A stretch of DNA of 64,000 bases, taken from the NCBI GenBank assembly GCA_013397455.1, contig VYZB01000171.1, positions 734,255 to 798,254 on the forward strand. The letters are read 5' to 3'. A program made the position numbers and the translations under genes. Below the pieces are notes generated by a model. The model had not been told where the DNA came from, did no database searches, and saw nothing but the letters and a program-made list of their open reading frames with translations. Within the stretch, counting starts at the first letter, position 1. The number at the start of each line of letters is the position of its first letter. Shown here one piece after another: positions 27,906 through 41,400 of this stretch. The stretch is from Crotophaga sulcirostris (Eukaryota; Chordata; Aves; Cuculiformes; Crotophagidae).

Positions 27906-30900
27906 GCATATAAGTTGTGAGCACCCATGCAGCTTCCACTATAGCTCTGCAGCCATGAACATACAGTGAAATAAAATCTGCTGCTTTCAGCAGTCGGGAG
28001 ATCTGTAATTATCTGTCTCTTTAGATCCTCACACACCACACTGCTATGATATAGGTGATCATGACAACTAACAGTGATAATCTTTGCTTTTCTCTGTCTT
28101 CCTTCACCAGCCATGAACGTGCAGTGGTGCATCAGTGGGGGTAAGCTTATTCCACCAGGATTATCCCAAAAGGATAATCTTCTGGGGTGATGTGAATGTG
28201 TTCCCAAAGCAACAGCTTCCTGTTTGTATTTAAAAATTTTAAATCTTTTGTTTCTGGGATCATAAAAATCAGACACTTGATGCCTTTCCATAGGAAAATG
28301 TCCATCTTTAAATATGTCATTATGAGTGTGAATTCTTACAGAAAATCACTATTTTAAAATCCAGGCAACATCTCTTTGTATACCTGATTATTTCTTTCCT
28401 TTATCCTTGGAGGGCACATACAGTGGCTGTCTGCTGTTTGTTAGCTTTGTAGCTTTATTCTTCAACAAAATTCCACCATTTGCTCTGTAGTTTTGTACAT
28501 TTATTATTCCACCATTTGCTCTGTAGCTTTATATATTCATTAAAGGTCTGTGAAACACACCATCAAAATGTCAAGCACCTTGCTGCTCTGATTCACGTCT
28601 GCTCAGCATTCAGGAATCAGCTTTAGCAAACCTTCTGTGAACTTTTAATTGCAGCTGGTGCAAACTTTGTACTCTCTCTGCCTGTCTACAAACATCTTTT
28701 TATACTGTTCTGTGATGCATTTGAAAGCTGTATTTTTGCCTTTCTATAGCAAATCAACGCCGTTCTTTCCATTTCCCCGGCTGGCTGAAAGTGCTGTCAG
28801 TGCCCTGTAGAATCAGTTAGGAACTATATGATTTGTGTGACTAAAGAAAGAAAATGTAAGCTTTTTATCCAATGGGTAAGCAAAAATACAAAAATAATTA
28901 AAACCTAATTTATCTCAATCCTCCTTTCTGCATTAACCAGAGCTAGGACTCTGAGAACTCATAAATAGGAGAGTTTTACTTTCAATTTTATCTCTCGCTA
29001 ATCCCACATGCAGTCCGTGCAGTACAGCATGGGGATGTACAGTCCACCCCTTAGATCACTGGTCCAAACAATGCCCCAGAACTGGCTTGCAGTAGGGCTA
29101 GCCCTGGACCGTGTCTGTCCTCAATACAGAAGAAACAGCGTCACTGAGTGTGTGTAACTACGTGATGTACCAGTACTGGTGTATGTGAGCAGACTCCCGT
29201 GTCTCTCATTCCTTAACATGGCTTTTTCTTCACAAACTTAGTGTATCCCAACATCTACATCCATCTTTTGTGAGGACAAAAACTCTGATTTGGATTAGCT
29301 TGGCATCGTCTTTGTGTCCAGCACTGGTCTCCATGCAAATCTCCTTGCTAGAGCACCATTGCATAGCAGAAACTCAAAATGTGTGTTTGTCTCAGGTAGG
29401 TGTCTACACCACTGTACCTTCAGACTCCATATGAGAACATCCTGGGGCTCTCAGACCTCTTATATACAAAGTGGTCAAGTTAGTGATGAGCTTCATATAT
29501 CCCTAAGTATTTAACTCACACTGGCTGTGACTCCAGAAGCCTTGTGACAGCAATGCACTTGCAGAAATGACTCCTCAGAGTTTGGACTCAGAATACCTAA
29601 TGTTACAACTGTGGAAACTAAACAGGTTACTGGATTCAAATATCCATCCTTTTTCTATTGCTTATCCACTCCATATCACAGAAAGACATGTCATCTTAAA
29701 TCAAAAAGTTTATTTCATGTTGATCCACCAATCTATGATATATGTCAGCTAAGGGAGGACCTTCTTCACTTTTGCTTCCAGGAAGAAGAGAGCAGAAAGC
29801 TTGTTATCAGGGAGGAGTGACTCTTTCAACTATGCATGAATCTATGAAGGTAGTGACTCAGCCTTCAGTTTCAAAATTTACCTAGTGGGCTTGTTAGTAG
29901 AATTACATCCTGGCAATTTATACTGTTCAAATCCTGCTTCTTCTTTCTTCACATTTCTCTGCTTTACAATATATATTTCTTTTCTTTACTTCCAGCATTG
30001 AAAAAAACCACCTATGTGTCTAAATCCTCCTTGGCATTTTTCCATCTGCATTTCAGTGCTGCTTATGACCTGAGTGGGCTTCTGATCTCATGATCTGAGA
30101 TATCTACGATTTGACAATGAAAGATAACCTTTGATGTCTCAACATTTGGAAACGTCTGCATGCCTATTTCAGACTGAATTTACTGCAGGGATAATTTGTA
30201 AAATTTCTCCTTATTGAAATTATCTGGAGATAATTTCATTGATTAGAGTGATTCAGCTTCATGCTTAACTTCTACATATAATTTCACTGAGTAATAAAAA
30301 GAGAACACTTATTAATGTGGTCTTTCTAGCCTCTTGTCTACGTCCACTAAGCCTGCTTCCTAAATTAGTTTAATCCTACCTAATAGGTAGATACTTTCTC
30401 TAAGGGCTGAATGACTGATCCTTTCTAATGATGATCAAAGTCTTAATGACTCAGCTCTGATACTGCTTTCTGACCAATACTAGGTGTACTACTGCCCTTG
30501 AAAGAACTGGCTGAAGGAGGTAAGGTTCTGTACGTCAAAAATTAGCTTTTCTGTCTGTAACATGGTGATTTTTGTACAACACACCTGATCAATAACAATA
30601 TCTTAAGGAATGACCAAGACATCTATAGGCATGTCTTTTGACCAGAAATTAGGAATTCACAGGGATTCATGAAACACACATGGAACTTGTGACAGAGCCC
30701 GAGTGAAGATAGTCATCCAGGAAGTATAAACGAAGGTTTTCAATATCCTCTGCTGTGCGTAAGCACATTATTAGCAATAGCTGCTCAAGAACTCTATCTC
30801 AGGCAAAAAGGGAGCAGCTTGTTCCCCAGAAGAGTCTTCCATGGTACACATTGAGAAGGCTTTGATAATAGAGACTGTCAGTCAAAAAAAAATCAGAAAA

Positions 30901-33900
30901 CAAACCAAGTCTTCACACAAGGTTTCCACTGTAAAATCTGTAGCAGAGAATGCAGCAGCGGAAATTACAGTCTTTGAGAAAAGAAGTGGCCTCCAGGTAA
31001 AGAAGAAGCTCAGAGCTACATATACAACTGCTTGTCATCTATTTTGAGACTATAAATTCTGGAGTTACAACTAATTGGCAGAGAACATGGCAGCTGAGAT
31101 GCTTGCTCTGTCAGCAGTGGCTTACGTGGATCCTAGCTGTGTCTGGTGGTCAAGCCTCTTGTTTCAAATTGACAGACTAGAAGAAGTTCCCCTGTCGTGG
31201 AGTTATTATCTTTCAGTACAATAACATTCCCCTTCCCTTCCACCTCCATGATTTCTAAAATAGTTTAAATTACTGATATCCTGAAGCACCTGCATGTTGA
31301 CTGAAAGGAAATGAGGACTGTGAGAAAATAAATTGTACAAGGAGCTCCTCTTATGGTGAAACAATAATGGAAGCACATACAGCTCTGTCAGCTGGAAGAG
31401 AACTAGAGGACTCTGACTCCCTGAAATCAGGAGGAGAGGAGAAGAGAGAACAAGCCAAAACTTGTGTTTATGAAACTAATATGCAGCTCTGCTTTGGGAA
31501 GATATGGAGAGTGACCTTTAATAAATAATTTACTGGAAAATAACACACCAATCTTCTCCTGTACTGGAAAATATTCTTCAAAATGGTAAGTCATCTTCCA
31601 CTTCACAACAGTACTGAGTTAGCCTCTTGTTGTTTTCCTCAAATGCAGTGGGAATATAGAGACTAAAAGTTTAATTACATAATTTCTCTTCCTATGAATC
31701 TACATTTCTTTTTGTTAGTATGCAAGTAGAACTTTAAATGTAAGTCTAAGGAACATCAGACCTAGCTAAAATAAAAATCTCTCTGTAGTCAACACTGCTA
31801 TTTTGAAAAGGTCTTCTCACATATAAAATATTTGGTCTGAAACCGAAGCCTTGGCAAGACTCTTATTGGTCTCATTTATTTCAAACACTCATACTAAGCA
31901 GAAAAACCCTTTTCAGTGAGGAAGGAGGTGAACTGGAAATGTAACTTTATGAATAAAGCCTTAAATATTCTTCCTACAAGATTTTCTTTTGTATTTCAGG
32001 TTTTAGACTAGAAACTTTCTTTCCTCCTCCAAAAAGTTTTATTTATTTCATGTGGCTCTTTCTTCAAAGCTAGCTCCTTATATTGGAAAGAATCTTGCTG
32101 CAGACATATTAAATGCAAACCTGATTAACTCAGTCCTTTTCATTTCTTTTTTGATTGCCTGCAGGTACATGACCCATTCCAATTAACTTCTACAGATGAT
32201 AAAAATAATCATCTTATTAGCTAGCAACCACAGCTACCATGGTACCCTCATTTAGTACACTATCAGAAAGTTATGGCAGAAATAAGAAACTTTAGAGAAG
32301 TTTTAAACATATACAAATTACTGGAAACATGAGAGCAACTCCCAGCTCTACAAAAATCTCTTTTATAGCTATTTTTTGTAATGCCTGAGCTCCATGATCT
32401 TCTAGAGAGGGTACAAGAATATGGGGAGGAGATGTAATTCACAGATAACAGGAAAAAAGCCTAGTCAGCCAAGTAACATTGGTTTTGATCAACGACATGT
32501 CATCCAAGTATACTGTACTAAATAACCTGTGTTATTTCTCTAATTATTAGAAAAAAATTAAAAGTCCAAGTACTCATCTGTAAGTGATAAATTTCTACAA
32601 AAAAATACAGATATTAAAGTAATTTACATATTTCCATTTATTTTGGGGAATGATTTGGAAAAGAAGGTACATCCTCTCCACCATGGACGTGGGGAAATTC
32701 AAGGGGGGAAAACTTCAAGGTCTATGTCAGGCAGCATGTTGCCCTCTCAGATGGTGAAGATCACTCTATTTCAGGTTCAGCTAAAAAAAGAATTAGACTG
32801 TGGAAAATTTTGGAAATGTCACAGCCTTTTTGTTGTTGTTATCTTTAGAATGAATCAGTTCTGAGGGTTTTTCATTTAGAAATTGCAAATGTGAGAGAAA
32901 AGGTGAAAGAAGTCAAGCACTTTGGAAACTAAGAGAAATCATTTTAGTTTGACTACACAACATTTAAAAAAAAACATTGCCACCAACTAGAAATATCAAT
33001 TGTTCTCAAAGCCTTTTCTGCAGCAGAAAAAAGGATGGGTTTGAAAGTCAGAGTAATGCCCCTGAATTGGGAGATAGTGTCTGTCAAAGAGTTCTCTCAC
33101 TGCTGCTGCAGAATTATTGCCTGCATACTGGAAGCAGATGCCTGTCTAAAAATACAGGCGGTCATAAAGGAAATACTTTTCAAAGTTCTTAAGCTATTCA
33201 ATTTTTTTTTCCCCTCTGTATCTGAGTTGAAAATGCCTCCTCTTGTTTGGCTTATGGGAAGTATAAGCCTAGGTATTAAGCAAACTATCAGCTCAGTTTT
33301 AACTTTTCTTCCTCTTTCTAATCATGATACATATCAAGATGACAACAAGCATTCCCTAAAAAAGCAGGGACCAAATTCGTTAACCTCTGAGGAAAACTGC
33401 TTGATGTTTGTGGTATTTAAACTCCATTCTCAAATGTAGACAAAGGATGTGCTGAGAAGTGATGGCTCTTAGTCAAAGATAGTGAGAGGTCCCAGAAATA
33501 TTGGTTATAAAGGACAGTGCAGGGATGCTCGATATCTCACACAATGTGTCTTAAATTGCTGATCATCACATTTCTCACTGGTGAAAAATGATAAAATAAT
33601 ATCCCTTTTTATTTCCTCTTAATCATTAATAGCACAGACCATGGTAATCTAAAGGTGTTCCTTTTTCGCATAACCTAAATTCAGTGCTGTTTTTCACTTT
33701 TCACATAACTTCTGGAGGAACCTGTAATGAAATAACTCAGAATCTGGATGCATACATGTAGCTGAAGGACTGCAGATGCTACAGCCTTACTTTATATCAA
33801 CAGTGTAATACTTCAGATTATTTAATTTTTTAGCTGTTTTCTAAAGAGACTAATCTTCCTAAGCCATATGAATACAACAGGAGTCTGTGACAGACATGTT

Positions 33901-34157
33901 TTGTGACTAAGCAGAGGTTTAGAGCAGTGAATTCTAACTCGTGTGCAAAGAGACAGTTAAGGAGGCAGTCCTGTGACTGAGGTTTGAGAGTGATTATATT
34001 TCTGGTGTAATTTTGAAAATGCTACATGTAAAGTTTCAAATCTCTTGGTCAAGAACACTTGCCATGACTGCTGGATGACCTTAGATAAATAACTGTCTTG
34101 TTTGACTGGCTTAAAAGCTTGACTGATTGCTGTGAACTCTAAGAATATCAGGGAGTT
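27906..34157. other. Intergenic; only the 36-bp duplication stands out
   Basis: Unique AT-rich sequence. The frames at 27881-28291 (minus, 136 codons) and 33035-33439 (plus, 134 codons) have no recognisable domains. The tandem duplication at 28471 is the only structured feature. Confidence 0.6.
28471..28542. repeat. 36-bp tandem duplication (2 copies)
   Basis: Two adjacent 36-bp copies (28471-28506 and 28507-28542), both starting TTCCACCATTTGCTCTGTAG, identical at 32 of 36 positions. Three of the four differences are clustered near the 3' half and all are transitions. Confidence 0.95.
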
Positions 34158-35192
34158 ATGTAGGTCATGGAACAGATCCTCCTTGAAGCTGTGCTAAGGC
34201 ACATGAAGGACAGTGAAGTCATTCCAGACAGCCAGCATGGCTTCACCAAGGACAAGTCTTGTCTGACCAACTTAGTGGCCTTCTATGATGGAGTGACTAT
34301 GTCAATAGACAAGAGAAGAGCTACGGACATCATATAACTGGGCTTCTGTAAGGCCTTTGACATGGTCCCCCACAACATCCTTCTTTTTAAATTGGAGAGA
34401 TATGGATCTGATGGATGGACTGTTCAGAGGATTAGGAATTGGTGCATCCAGAGGATAGTGATCAATGGCTTAGTGTCCCAGTGGACAAGTGATGTCCCTC
34501 AGGGGTCTGTACTGGGACCAGTACTGTTTAATATTTTTATTGATGACAGACAGTGGGATTGAATGCACCCTCAGCAAGTATGCAGATGGCACCAAGATGA
34601 GTGGTGCAGTTGACATGGTCCAGAATGCCAACTGTATCTTGGGTTTCATCTAAAGAAGCTTGGTTAGCAGTTCGACGGAGTACTGTGTTCAGCTCTGGAA
34701 TCCTCAGTACAAGAAAGATATGGGCCTTTTGGAGTGGGTCCAGAGGATGGCCACAAAAATGATCACAGAGCTGGAAGAACTCTCCTGAGGAAGGGTTGAG
34801 AAAGTTTGGCTTGTTCAGTATGGAGAAGAGAAGGCACTGGAGAGAACTTACCGTATCTGTTCCGTACTTAAAGGGCGCTTGTAAGAAAGATGGGGACAAA
34901 CTTTTTATCAGGGCCTGTTGCAATAGGATAAGGGTAACAGTTTCAAAATAAAAGAGGATGAGTTTAGATTGGACATAAGAAAAGCATTTTTCACAATGTG
35001 GGTGGTGAAACACTGGAACAGGTTGTCAAGAGAGTTGGTAGATGCCCCATCCCTGGAAATACTCAGGATCAGGTTTGACAGGGCTCTAAGCAACCTGACC
35101 TAGCTCAAAATGTCCCTGCTCACGGTAGGAGGGGTTGGACTAGATGACCTTTAAAAGTCCCTTCCAATCCAAACTATTCTGTGATTCTATGT
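34158..35192 (+). mobile_element. CR1 retrotransposon with internal deletion
   Basis: About 1.03 kb of sense CR1 from the polymerase palm to the 3' tail (GTGATTCTATG at the end). The palm is readable: TDMVP-type motif A region [13 protein letters not shown] after an in-frame TAA, then [19 protein letters not shown], then the catalytic motif as YADG (34579-34590) instead of the active F/YADD. At about 34619-34624 the sequence jumps from just after the catalytic motif to the thumb (NCILGFI), removing roughly 300 bases. The remainder covers the C-terminal end with several disruptions. It is non-functional. Confidence 0.92.
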
Positions 35193-36907
35193 AGATGCTT
35201 TAGCTAATTAATTACATTGAAGTACTACAAATGCTTTTCGTTTTGTCTGTCTCTTGTTGATGACCTTTTTAAACTCCTTTCCTTGACATTCCTGAAAAAT
35301 ACACTTGTATTTAGCCAGCTCTCCATATCAAAGCGGAATGTATCTGGTTCAAAGGAAAAAGTATGGCATTACAATAGTCCATTGTTCTGATTAGATTTAA
35401 TAACATCCATATTATTTATCACATTAAGCATTGTCAATAGTAACTCTTTCATTTGGGAAATAAAAGCAATTTCCATAATATTCTGTGTTGACATTTATTT
35501 TTCAATCTCAGCATTGTCAAACCATCAAATTTGTACGTGGGATATATCTCTTCTATAGCATTTTTTTTTATTCCAGCACTGTAGAATTTCTTTCTTTAAT
35601 AAAAGCATATGAATCTTAATGTAGAAAAAGAGCTATTTGGATGGATGTTTTCACAGCCATTTTGCTGTTAACTGTGCCTTCTTAGCAGGCACATGCATTA
35701 CTCGTTATTTTGGCAGAATTTGAAAGCATCTTGCTAAAGTTAAAACCAGGTATTTTTCTGACATTGTATATGCACATTCCAAGTCGCAGTCCTTGGTTTT
35801 TTGGTTGATGTTTCAAGCTGCACTAGGTCAAGTTCCAGTGGCAGCTGACATTTTATTCTTTAATGCAAGCAGATGCAATAAGAAAAAGCTATGGCACAAT
35901 ATCACAAGAACTGTGACATCTGTAAACATACTTCAGATCTCCCTGAAGACATAATGGAAGTAATGAACTACTAACATTCATTGTTTTTCTACGGCATGTG
36001 TTTAAAGCCCTATCTATCTCATGGATCAATAATTTAGAGGAACAAGAAAAAGGAGGAAAGTATTTTAATGATGAGACCAAAAATAAATTGCTTTTCTGTC
36101 ATGCTTGATCTATATCAAGAACATTGATTGAGATGCTCCAAAATGGTGACGGAATATCTTTGAAGAGAAATCAAAGCCAAAATAAAACACTAAAGTAACT
36201 AGATTGTGAAATGGGAAGATGGTAAAGTCCTAACTGATTGCCATACTAAAATAGAGGAAAGACCTTTATTTTTAGCTTTGTTTATGTTTGAGCTTTCATT
36301 CATAGACACACTTTTTAGTAGGTACTCAGTGGGACTCATTTAGCTATATTGTTCACCATAGTATGAAAGGAAAAAAATAAATAAATTAGTTGTAGGATTT
36401 ATTTTGGATTTGGGGTGATACAGGAGAAATGAGATTCAGTTTGTAGGGTATCATTGTTATAATCCAGTTTCTCCATAGCCCTAAATTGATGAGAAATAGA
36501 AAATACCTAAGATGTGGATAACTTTGAACTGAATTTTCCTTTTAAAATACTAATTACAGGATTTTCATTCATAAAATGTTTCACATTGATTATTCTTCTA
36601 TCTTGCTCATTTGATTATTTTGGATTTCTTTTAATGTCCTTTAAGGTTTTATTTCCCAAGTTGTATTTAGTTGGAAGGACAACATACTTACCAATATCTA
36701 TTTCTATTCTCCCACACTCAAGTAATTAAAGCTTGCTGTACTTTCAATTTGTGTGCAATTAGTAGCTATCTGCCAACATTACCTGTCTGTATTTTCTTTT
36801 GTTCTCCTGCATGTTTTAAGTGTATTGATTTTTCCTATTTATAGCTCTGCATGAATTTGAGTAAAGTCTGAATGCCAAGGGGGGAGAATGTCTTCAACAA
36901 AATCAGG
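35193..36907. other. Intergenic, nothing recognised
   Basis: AT-rich spacer between a plus CR1 and a minus CR1. No gene or RNA feature was recognised. Confidence 0.6.
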
Positions 36908-38490
36908 ATAACAGAATGGTTGAGGTTGGAAGGGACCTTTAGAGGTCATCTTGTCCACCCTTCCTGCTCAAGCAGGGCCACCTAGAGCCAGTTGCCCAGG
37001 ACCATGTCTAGATGGCTATTAAATATCTCCAAAGTGGGAGACTCGACCATCTCCCTGGGAAATCTGTCATCCTCACAGTAAAAAAGTGTTTCCTGATTTT
37101 CAGAGGGAACATCCTGCGTTTCAGTTTGTGCCTGTTACCTCTAGTCCCATCACTGGGCATCACTGGAAAGAGCCTGGATGCATCTTTTTTGCACTTACCC
37201 TTCAATTTTTTATATACACTGAAAAGATCCCCTCTGAGTCTTCTCTTCTCCAGGCTGAACAGTCTCAGCTTTCTTATCCTTTCCTCATATGTGAAGTGCT
37301 CCAGTCCCTTAATCATCCTTTTGGACCTTCATTGAACTCTATCCAGTATGTCCATGCCATTCTTGTACTGAGAAACCCAAAACTGGACACAACACTCCTG
37401 GGATGGCCTCACAAAACTGAATAAAGGGGACAGATCCCCTCTCTTGACCTGCTGGCAATATTTTGTCTAATGTAGCTGAGGACACCACTTGCTTTCTTTG
37501 CCACAAGGGCACAATGTTGGCTCACATTCGAACCCAGGTCCTTTTCTGCTAAGCTGCTTTCTTGTTTGGTAGCCCCTGGCACATATCCGTGCATGAGGTG
37601 GGTCTTCCTCAAGTGCAGAACTTCGCACTTCCCATTGTTAAACTTCATGAGGATCCTGGCAGCCCATTACTCCAGCCTGTTTAGGTCCTTCCAGAAAGCA
37701 GCATAACCCTCTGGCATATCAGACACTCCTCCCAATTTGGTATTGTCTGCAAGCTTGCTGAGAGTAGACTCTCCCCTGTCATCCAGTTCATTAACGATGA
37801 CGTTAAGCAGGATTAGATCCAGTACTGATCTCTATGGTACATCACCGGTCACTGGCCTCCAACTAGACTTTGCACCGCTAGTCCCAGCCATTCAGCCAGT
37901 TTTCAGTCCACCTCACTGTCTGCTCATCCATTGGTGACTTCCCTTTGGTGAAACCATGTTGAGTGCTTCTTATGATTTTCTCATTTTTGATGTGCCTGAA
38001 AATAGTTTCCAGGACAATCTTCCCAGTGACTGAGGTGAGGATAACCAACCTGTAGTTCTATAGGTCCTCTTCTTGCCTTTCTTGAAGATGGGGGTGACAT
38101 TTGCCTTCCTCCAGTCTTCAGGGGCTTCTCTCAACCACCATGATCAATCAAATATTATTGAGAGTGGCCTCACAATCATTAGTCAGCTGCCTCAGTACTT
38201 GTGAGTTGATCTCATGAGGGACCATGTATGGGCTTATTTATGCCTAGTTTGCTTACGTATTCCATGACATGATCCTCTTCCACCAAGGGTGAATCTTTCT
38301 TGCGCCAACCTTTTCCTCTGATCTCTGGAACCTGGGATCCCTAAAGGCCAGTCTTGTTAGTAAAGACTGAGGCAAACAAGGCATTCTGTACTCCCATCTT
38401 TTCCATGTCCTGTGTAACCAGGCTCCCATCTCATTGAACAGTGAGCTCACACTTCCCCTAGTCTTTCTTTTGTCTTCTGTGTTTTCTAGG
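36908..38490 (-). mobile_element. CR1 retrotransposon, longest copy in window
   Basis: About 1.6 kb of antisense CR1, from the 3' tail (ACAGAATGGTTGAGGTTGGA) to sequence well upstream of the polymerase core. On the minus strand 37008-37316 keeps [20 protein letters not shown], and 37409-37648 keeps KFNNGKCEVLHLRKTHL. The catalytic motif reads LADN (ADN at 37742-37750), so the second aspartate is replaced. Near 37930 the sequence jumps between two parts of the polymerase domain, an internal deletion of a few hundred bases. Upstream, the text corresponding to the linker before the polymerase is still recognisable up to about 38490. Confidence 0.92.
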
Positions 38491-41400
38491 ATTCTTAATT
38501 CCAAATACTGAAGGCTCCGTCTATAGGATCCTGTGCATAATATGAGATCATAAATTTCATATTAGGAAAGGGTCACAAAACAAGAACATAACTGGGGATA
38601 ATGTATTGACTGCTGCCTCTGAATATGAAGCCTCAACAGGTAGCAAACTGCCAGCTATAGCACAGTCCTGGAATCTTGTTTCTTATTTTGTGACTGCAAG
38701 TGCCAGATACTCCTACATCAGGGTCATGATATACTGCAGAAGGAGAGATTGTCATGGTGCAGAGGGTTATCTGTCTTGCTGTCTGAGTGCCAGGGTAAGC
38801 TGACAGATCTGTGGAAGTTGTAGGATGACTTCTGGCAATGATAAACGGCCTCACCTCAACATACACAGGTCCCACCTTGACCCTCCTGATATTGCTCTAC
38901 CATAAGAATTAGCACTATCATGGATAGCGTCAGGCTTAGTAGAGAACCAGACTGGTAGACTTGCAGGTGCTGAGTGACAGGTCTTGGACATGTCTGTCAA
39001 AGAGATGCCTCCTTGGGCATCTATCCTAGCTTAGGGAAGGTTTATAGTCTTGGAGCCACCCAAGACATGTATCTGGGAGGGACTACTCACAACCTATTGC
39101 TTGTCTTAGATATCTCCCATACTACAGACCTCCCTTTTCAGTGCAAAAAAAACCAAAAAAAAAGCACAGTTGTGGTAGTTCTGGTCAGTGCTGGTTTTTT
39201 TTCAGTGCACTTGGTTTGTTAGAGAAATAGCAGTCTGTTAAAACTCTAATAACTAATTTACAATAATAAAATAAAAAACAACACTGGTAAAACATAAATA
39301 ACTAATAACAATGTTGCTAATTGGTAACATTACTAATAACTTGAAAGGAGAAACCTCTGTAGAATCCTGGTCTTTATGTGAAAGAAACACTTCTGGCAAC
39401 ACTGCCTTTATTGAATATGACAGTTTGTATGAGCTAAGAATGTCCCTGATACACAGGCTGATAATCCGTTTGGCACCATTTGCTACATAGAGTAAGGTGT
39501 TATTTTTCAGACAATGTATAACATGGTTCTCTTTTTAATGTAATGAAAAAGTAAATTAAACTCCATGGAGTGGAATGGAATACAGGCTTTAAATTAGCAG
39601 GAAAATAATTCTTGGTAGTTGTGTTAAGTCAAACAGTAGTTCCATTTCACAAAAACTCTATCATGCTAATGCTACTCATTAATTCAGTCAGTGCTTAAAA
39701 GGCAAAAAAGTTGACATATGCCCCCATAAGGTCTCTATTTTTGTCATTATATAAAAAAATAAAAAACTATGGTTATGTTCCAGCTGTTACATGTAATGGT
39801 TTTTATTAGATTAAGATTTCCTAATCCATTTTTAAGCCCCTGTGTGTCATTAAGATAGGGTTCATGCAGACTTTTAGCGGCCATTTTATTTATTTTAAAA
39901 TAAGTTGTTTATTTAATGATATGATCTTAAAATTTATAGTCAGATAGTTATAATTTTCTGTTACTCTTTAATGAAGACAGATTGTTCCCTTATAAATGTA
40001 TTTTTTCTTTTTTCTTTTTCTTTTCTTTATTTTTTTTTAGCAAATATACTTCACAAAGAAAGCAGAAAAAGGATTAAGGGAATTTCTTTAGCGGTTTTCA
40101 TTTAGTCTCGCTAATTGGCACCAGAATTTCAGCTCAGAAAAAAATATTACCTGATTCAGCTACCATCTTTGCAAAAATATTGATTTTTCATGAAACTAAG
40201 TTTTTAGTGCTGGAACTTAAAAAAAAAATGTCCTTTTTTTAGGAGTATTGTGTACTGAGACATTCATTAGACTGTGAGGACATGCTTCAGGAGTTTTGTC
40301 TCAAGAAATGATTTAATATTGTACTTCCAAATCCTCCTGTTCTTAGTTGGTTATGACTGTAGAATTTATATCCTGTTCTCCTTCTACAGCAGTAGTGAAA
40401 AAACATTGTAAAAAGAGCTGGAAGGATTGAAAAAGCCTGTTAAATTATGGGTCTCTTTAGACTGAGCTTCAAGTTACTTCTATTTGTGAGTTTAAAGACT
40501 TTTATGAACTGCTTTTAAAAAGGAATGTTATATTGGTACTAAAATGAACTATTGAATTGCAAGTGACTTTAACGGAATTGTCTGAGAGCTATTAATTTTT
40601 TTTACGTTGAAAGATAAATATATAATGTTGCAATAAAAATGCCTAAAATTTACAATTGTTTCTACATTATGTGTAGTTGTTCCTTATTTCCATGATGTAG
40701 TCTTCAGCCTCTCTGCCATAACGCTCTAAAATTTACATTCCACAATCATATTCTGCTCTGATACAATGTCACCACAGTGGAAAAAGGGTGAATAAAACTG
40801 ATTTTGGAAAAAAGTACCTTGTGACACTATTTTTTAGAAGTAGTAATTGTTTCAATGTTACATAGCAGCTGAAGATTTCATTTAGGTTTTAACAAAATGA
40901 AGCCAAGTTTTCCCATTAGCATCTCAGCATTTTCTTAAATTGCTGAGATAGTACCTCAGAATTCTTTCTAGAAAATCCTTATTTTCAACATTAATTATAT
41001 CTTACCAGTTTAATGAACAAAGGATGAGTTATGTGATAAGTTTTATCCATTATTGAAGAGAAATGTACACAAACAAATAAACTTTTCTTGGGTTTTTGGA
41101 TTGGCGCTTCTTTTAAACAAACAAGCAAGAATTCTTGTTAACACTAAATGCACATTTTGAGACTATCTGATACTTTGGAACAGTTTCAACATTTGTCTCT
41201 AGTGCAGAATGGTTTGTGAGGCATACTCTGAGAAGTACATGGAGGTGTGGGTATGAGAATACCTGGCACATCTACACAGGAGTCTCAGCTTAACTGTTCG
41301 TATGACAGCATGTTCACAAGTACAGTACAGATGGGCCCCAGCATGAATTGGCCAGACCTCTAACCATCTGCCCTCAAAGTGATATCCCAAGAGCTGTGTC

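Noticed and set aside
26910..27920. 336-residue open frame on the plus strand
   Set aside because: Most of it is translated from the 665-N gap. The real residues at the right end are CR1 reverse-transcriptase remnants.
27881..28291. 136-residue open frame on the minus strand
   Set aside because: No domain, no splice or start context, ordinary intergenic composition.
34537..35013. 158-residue open frame on the minus strand
   Set aside because: Antisense shadow of the plus-strand CR1 copy.
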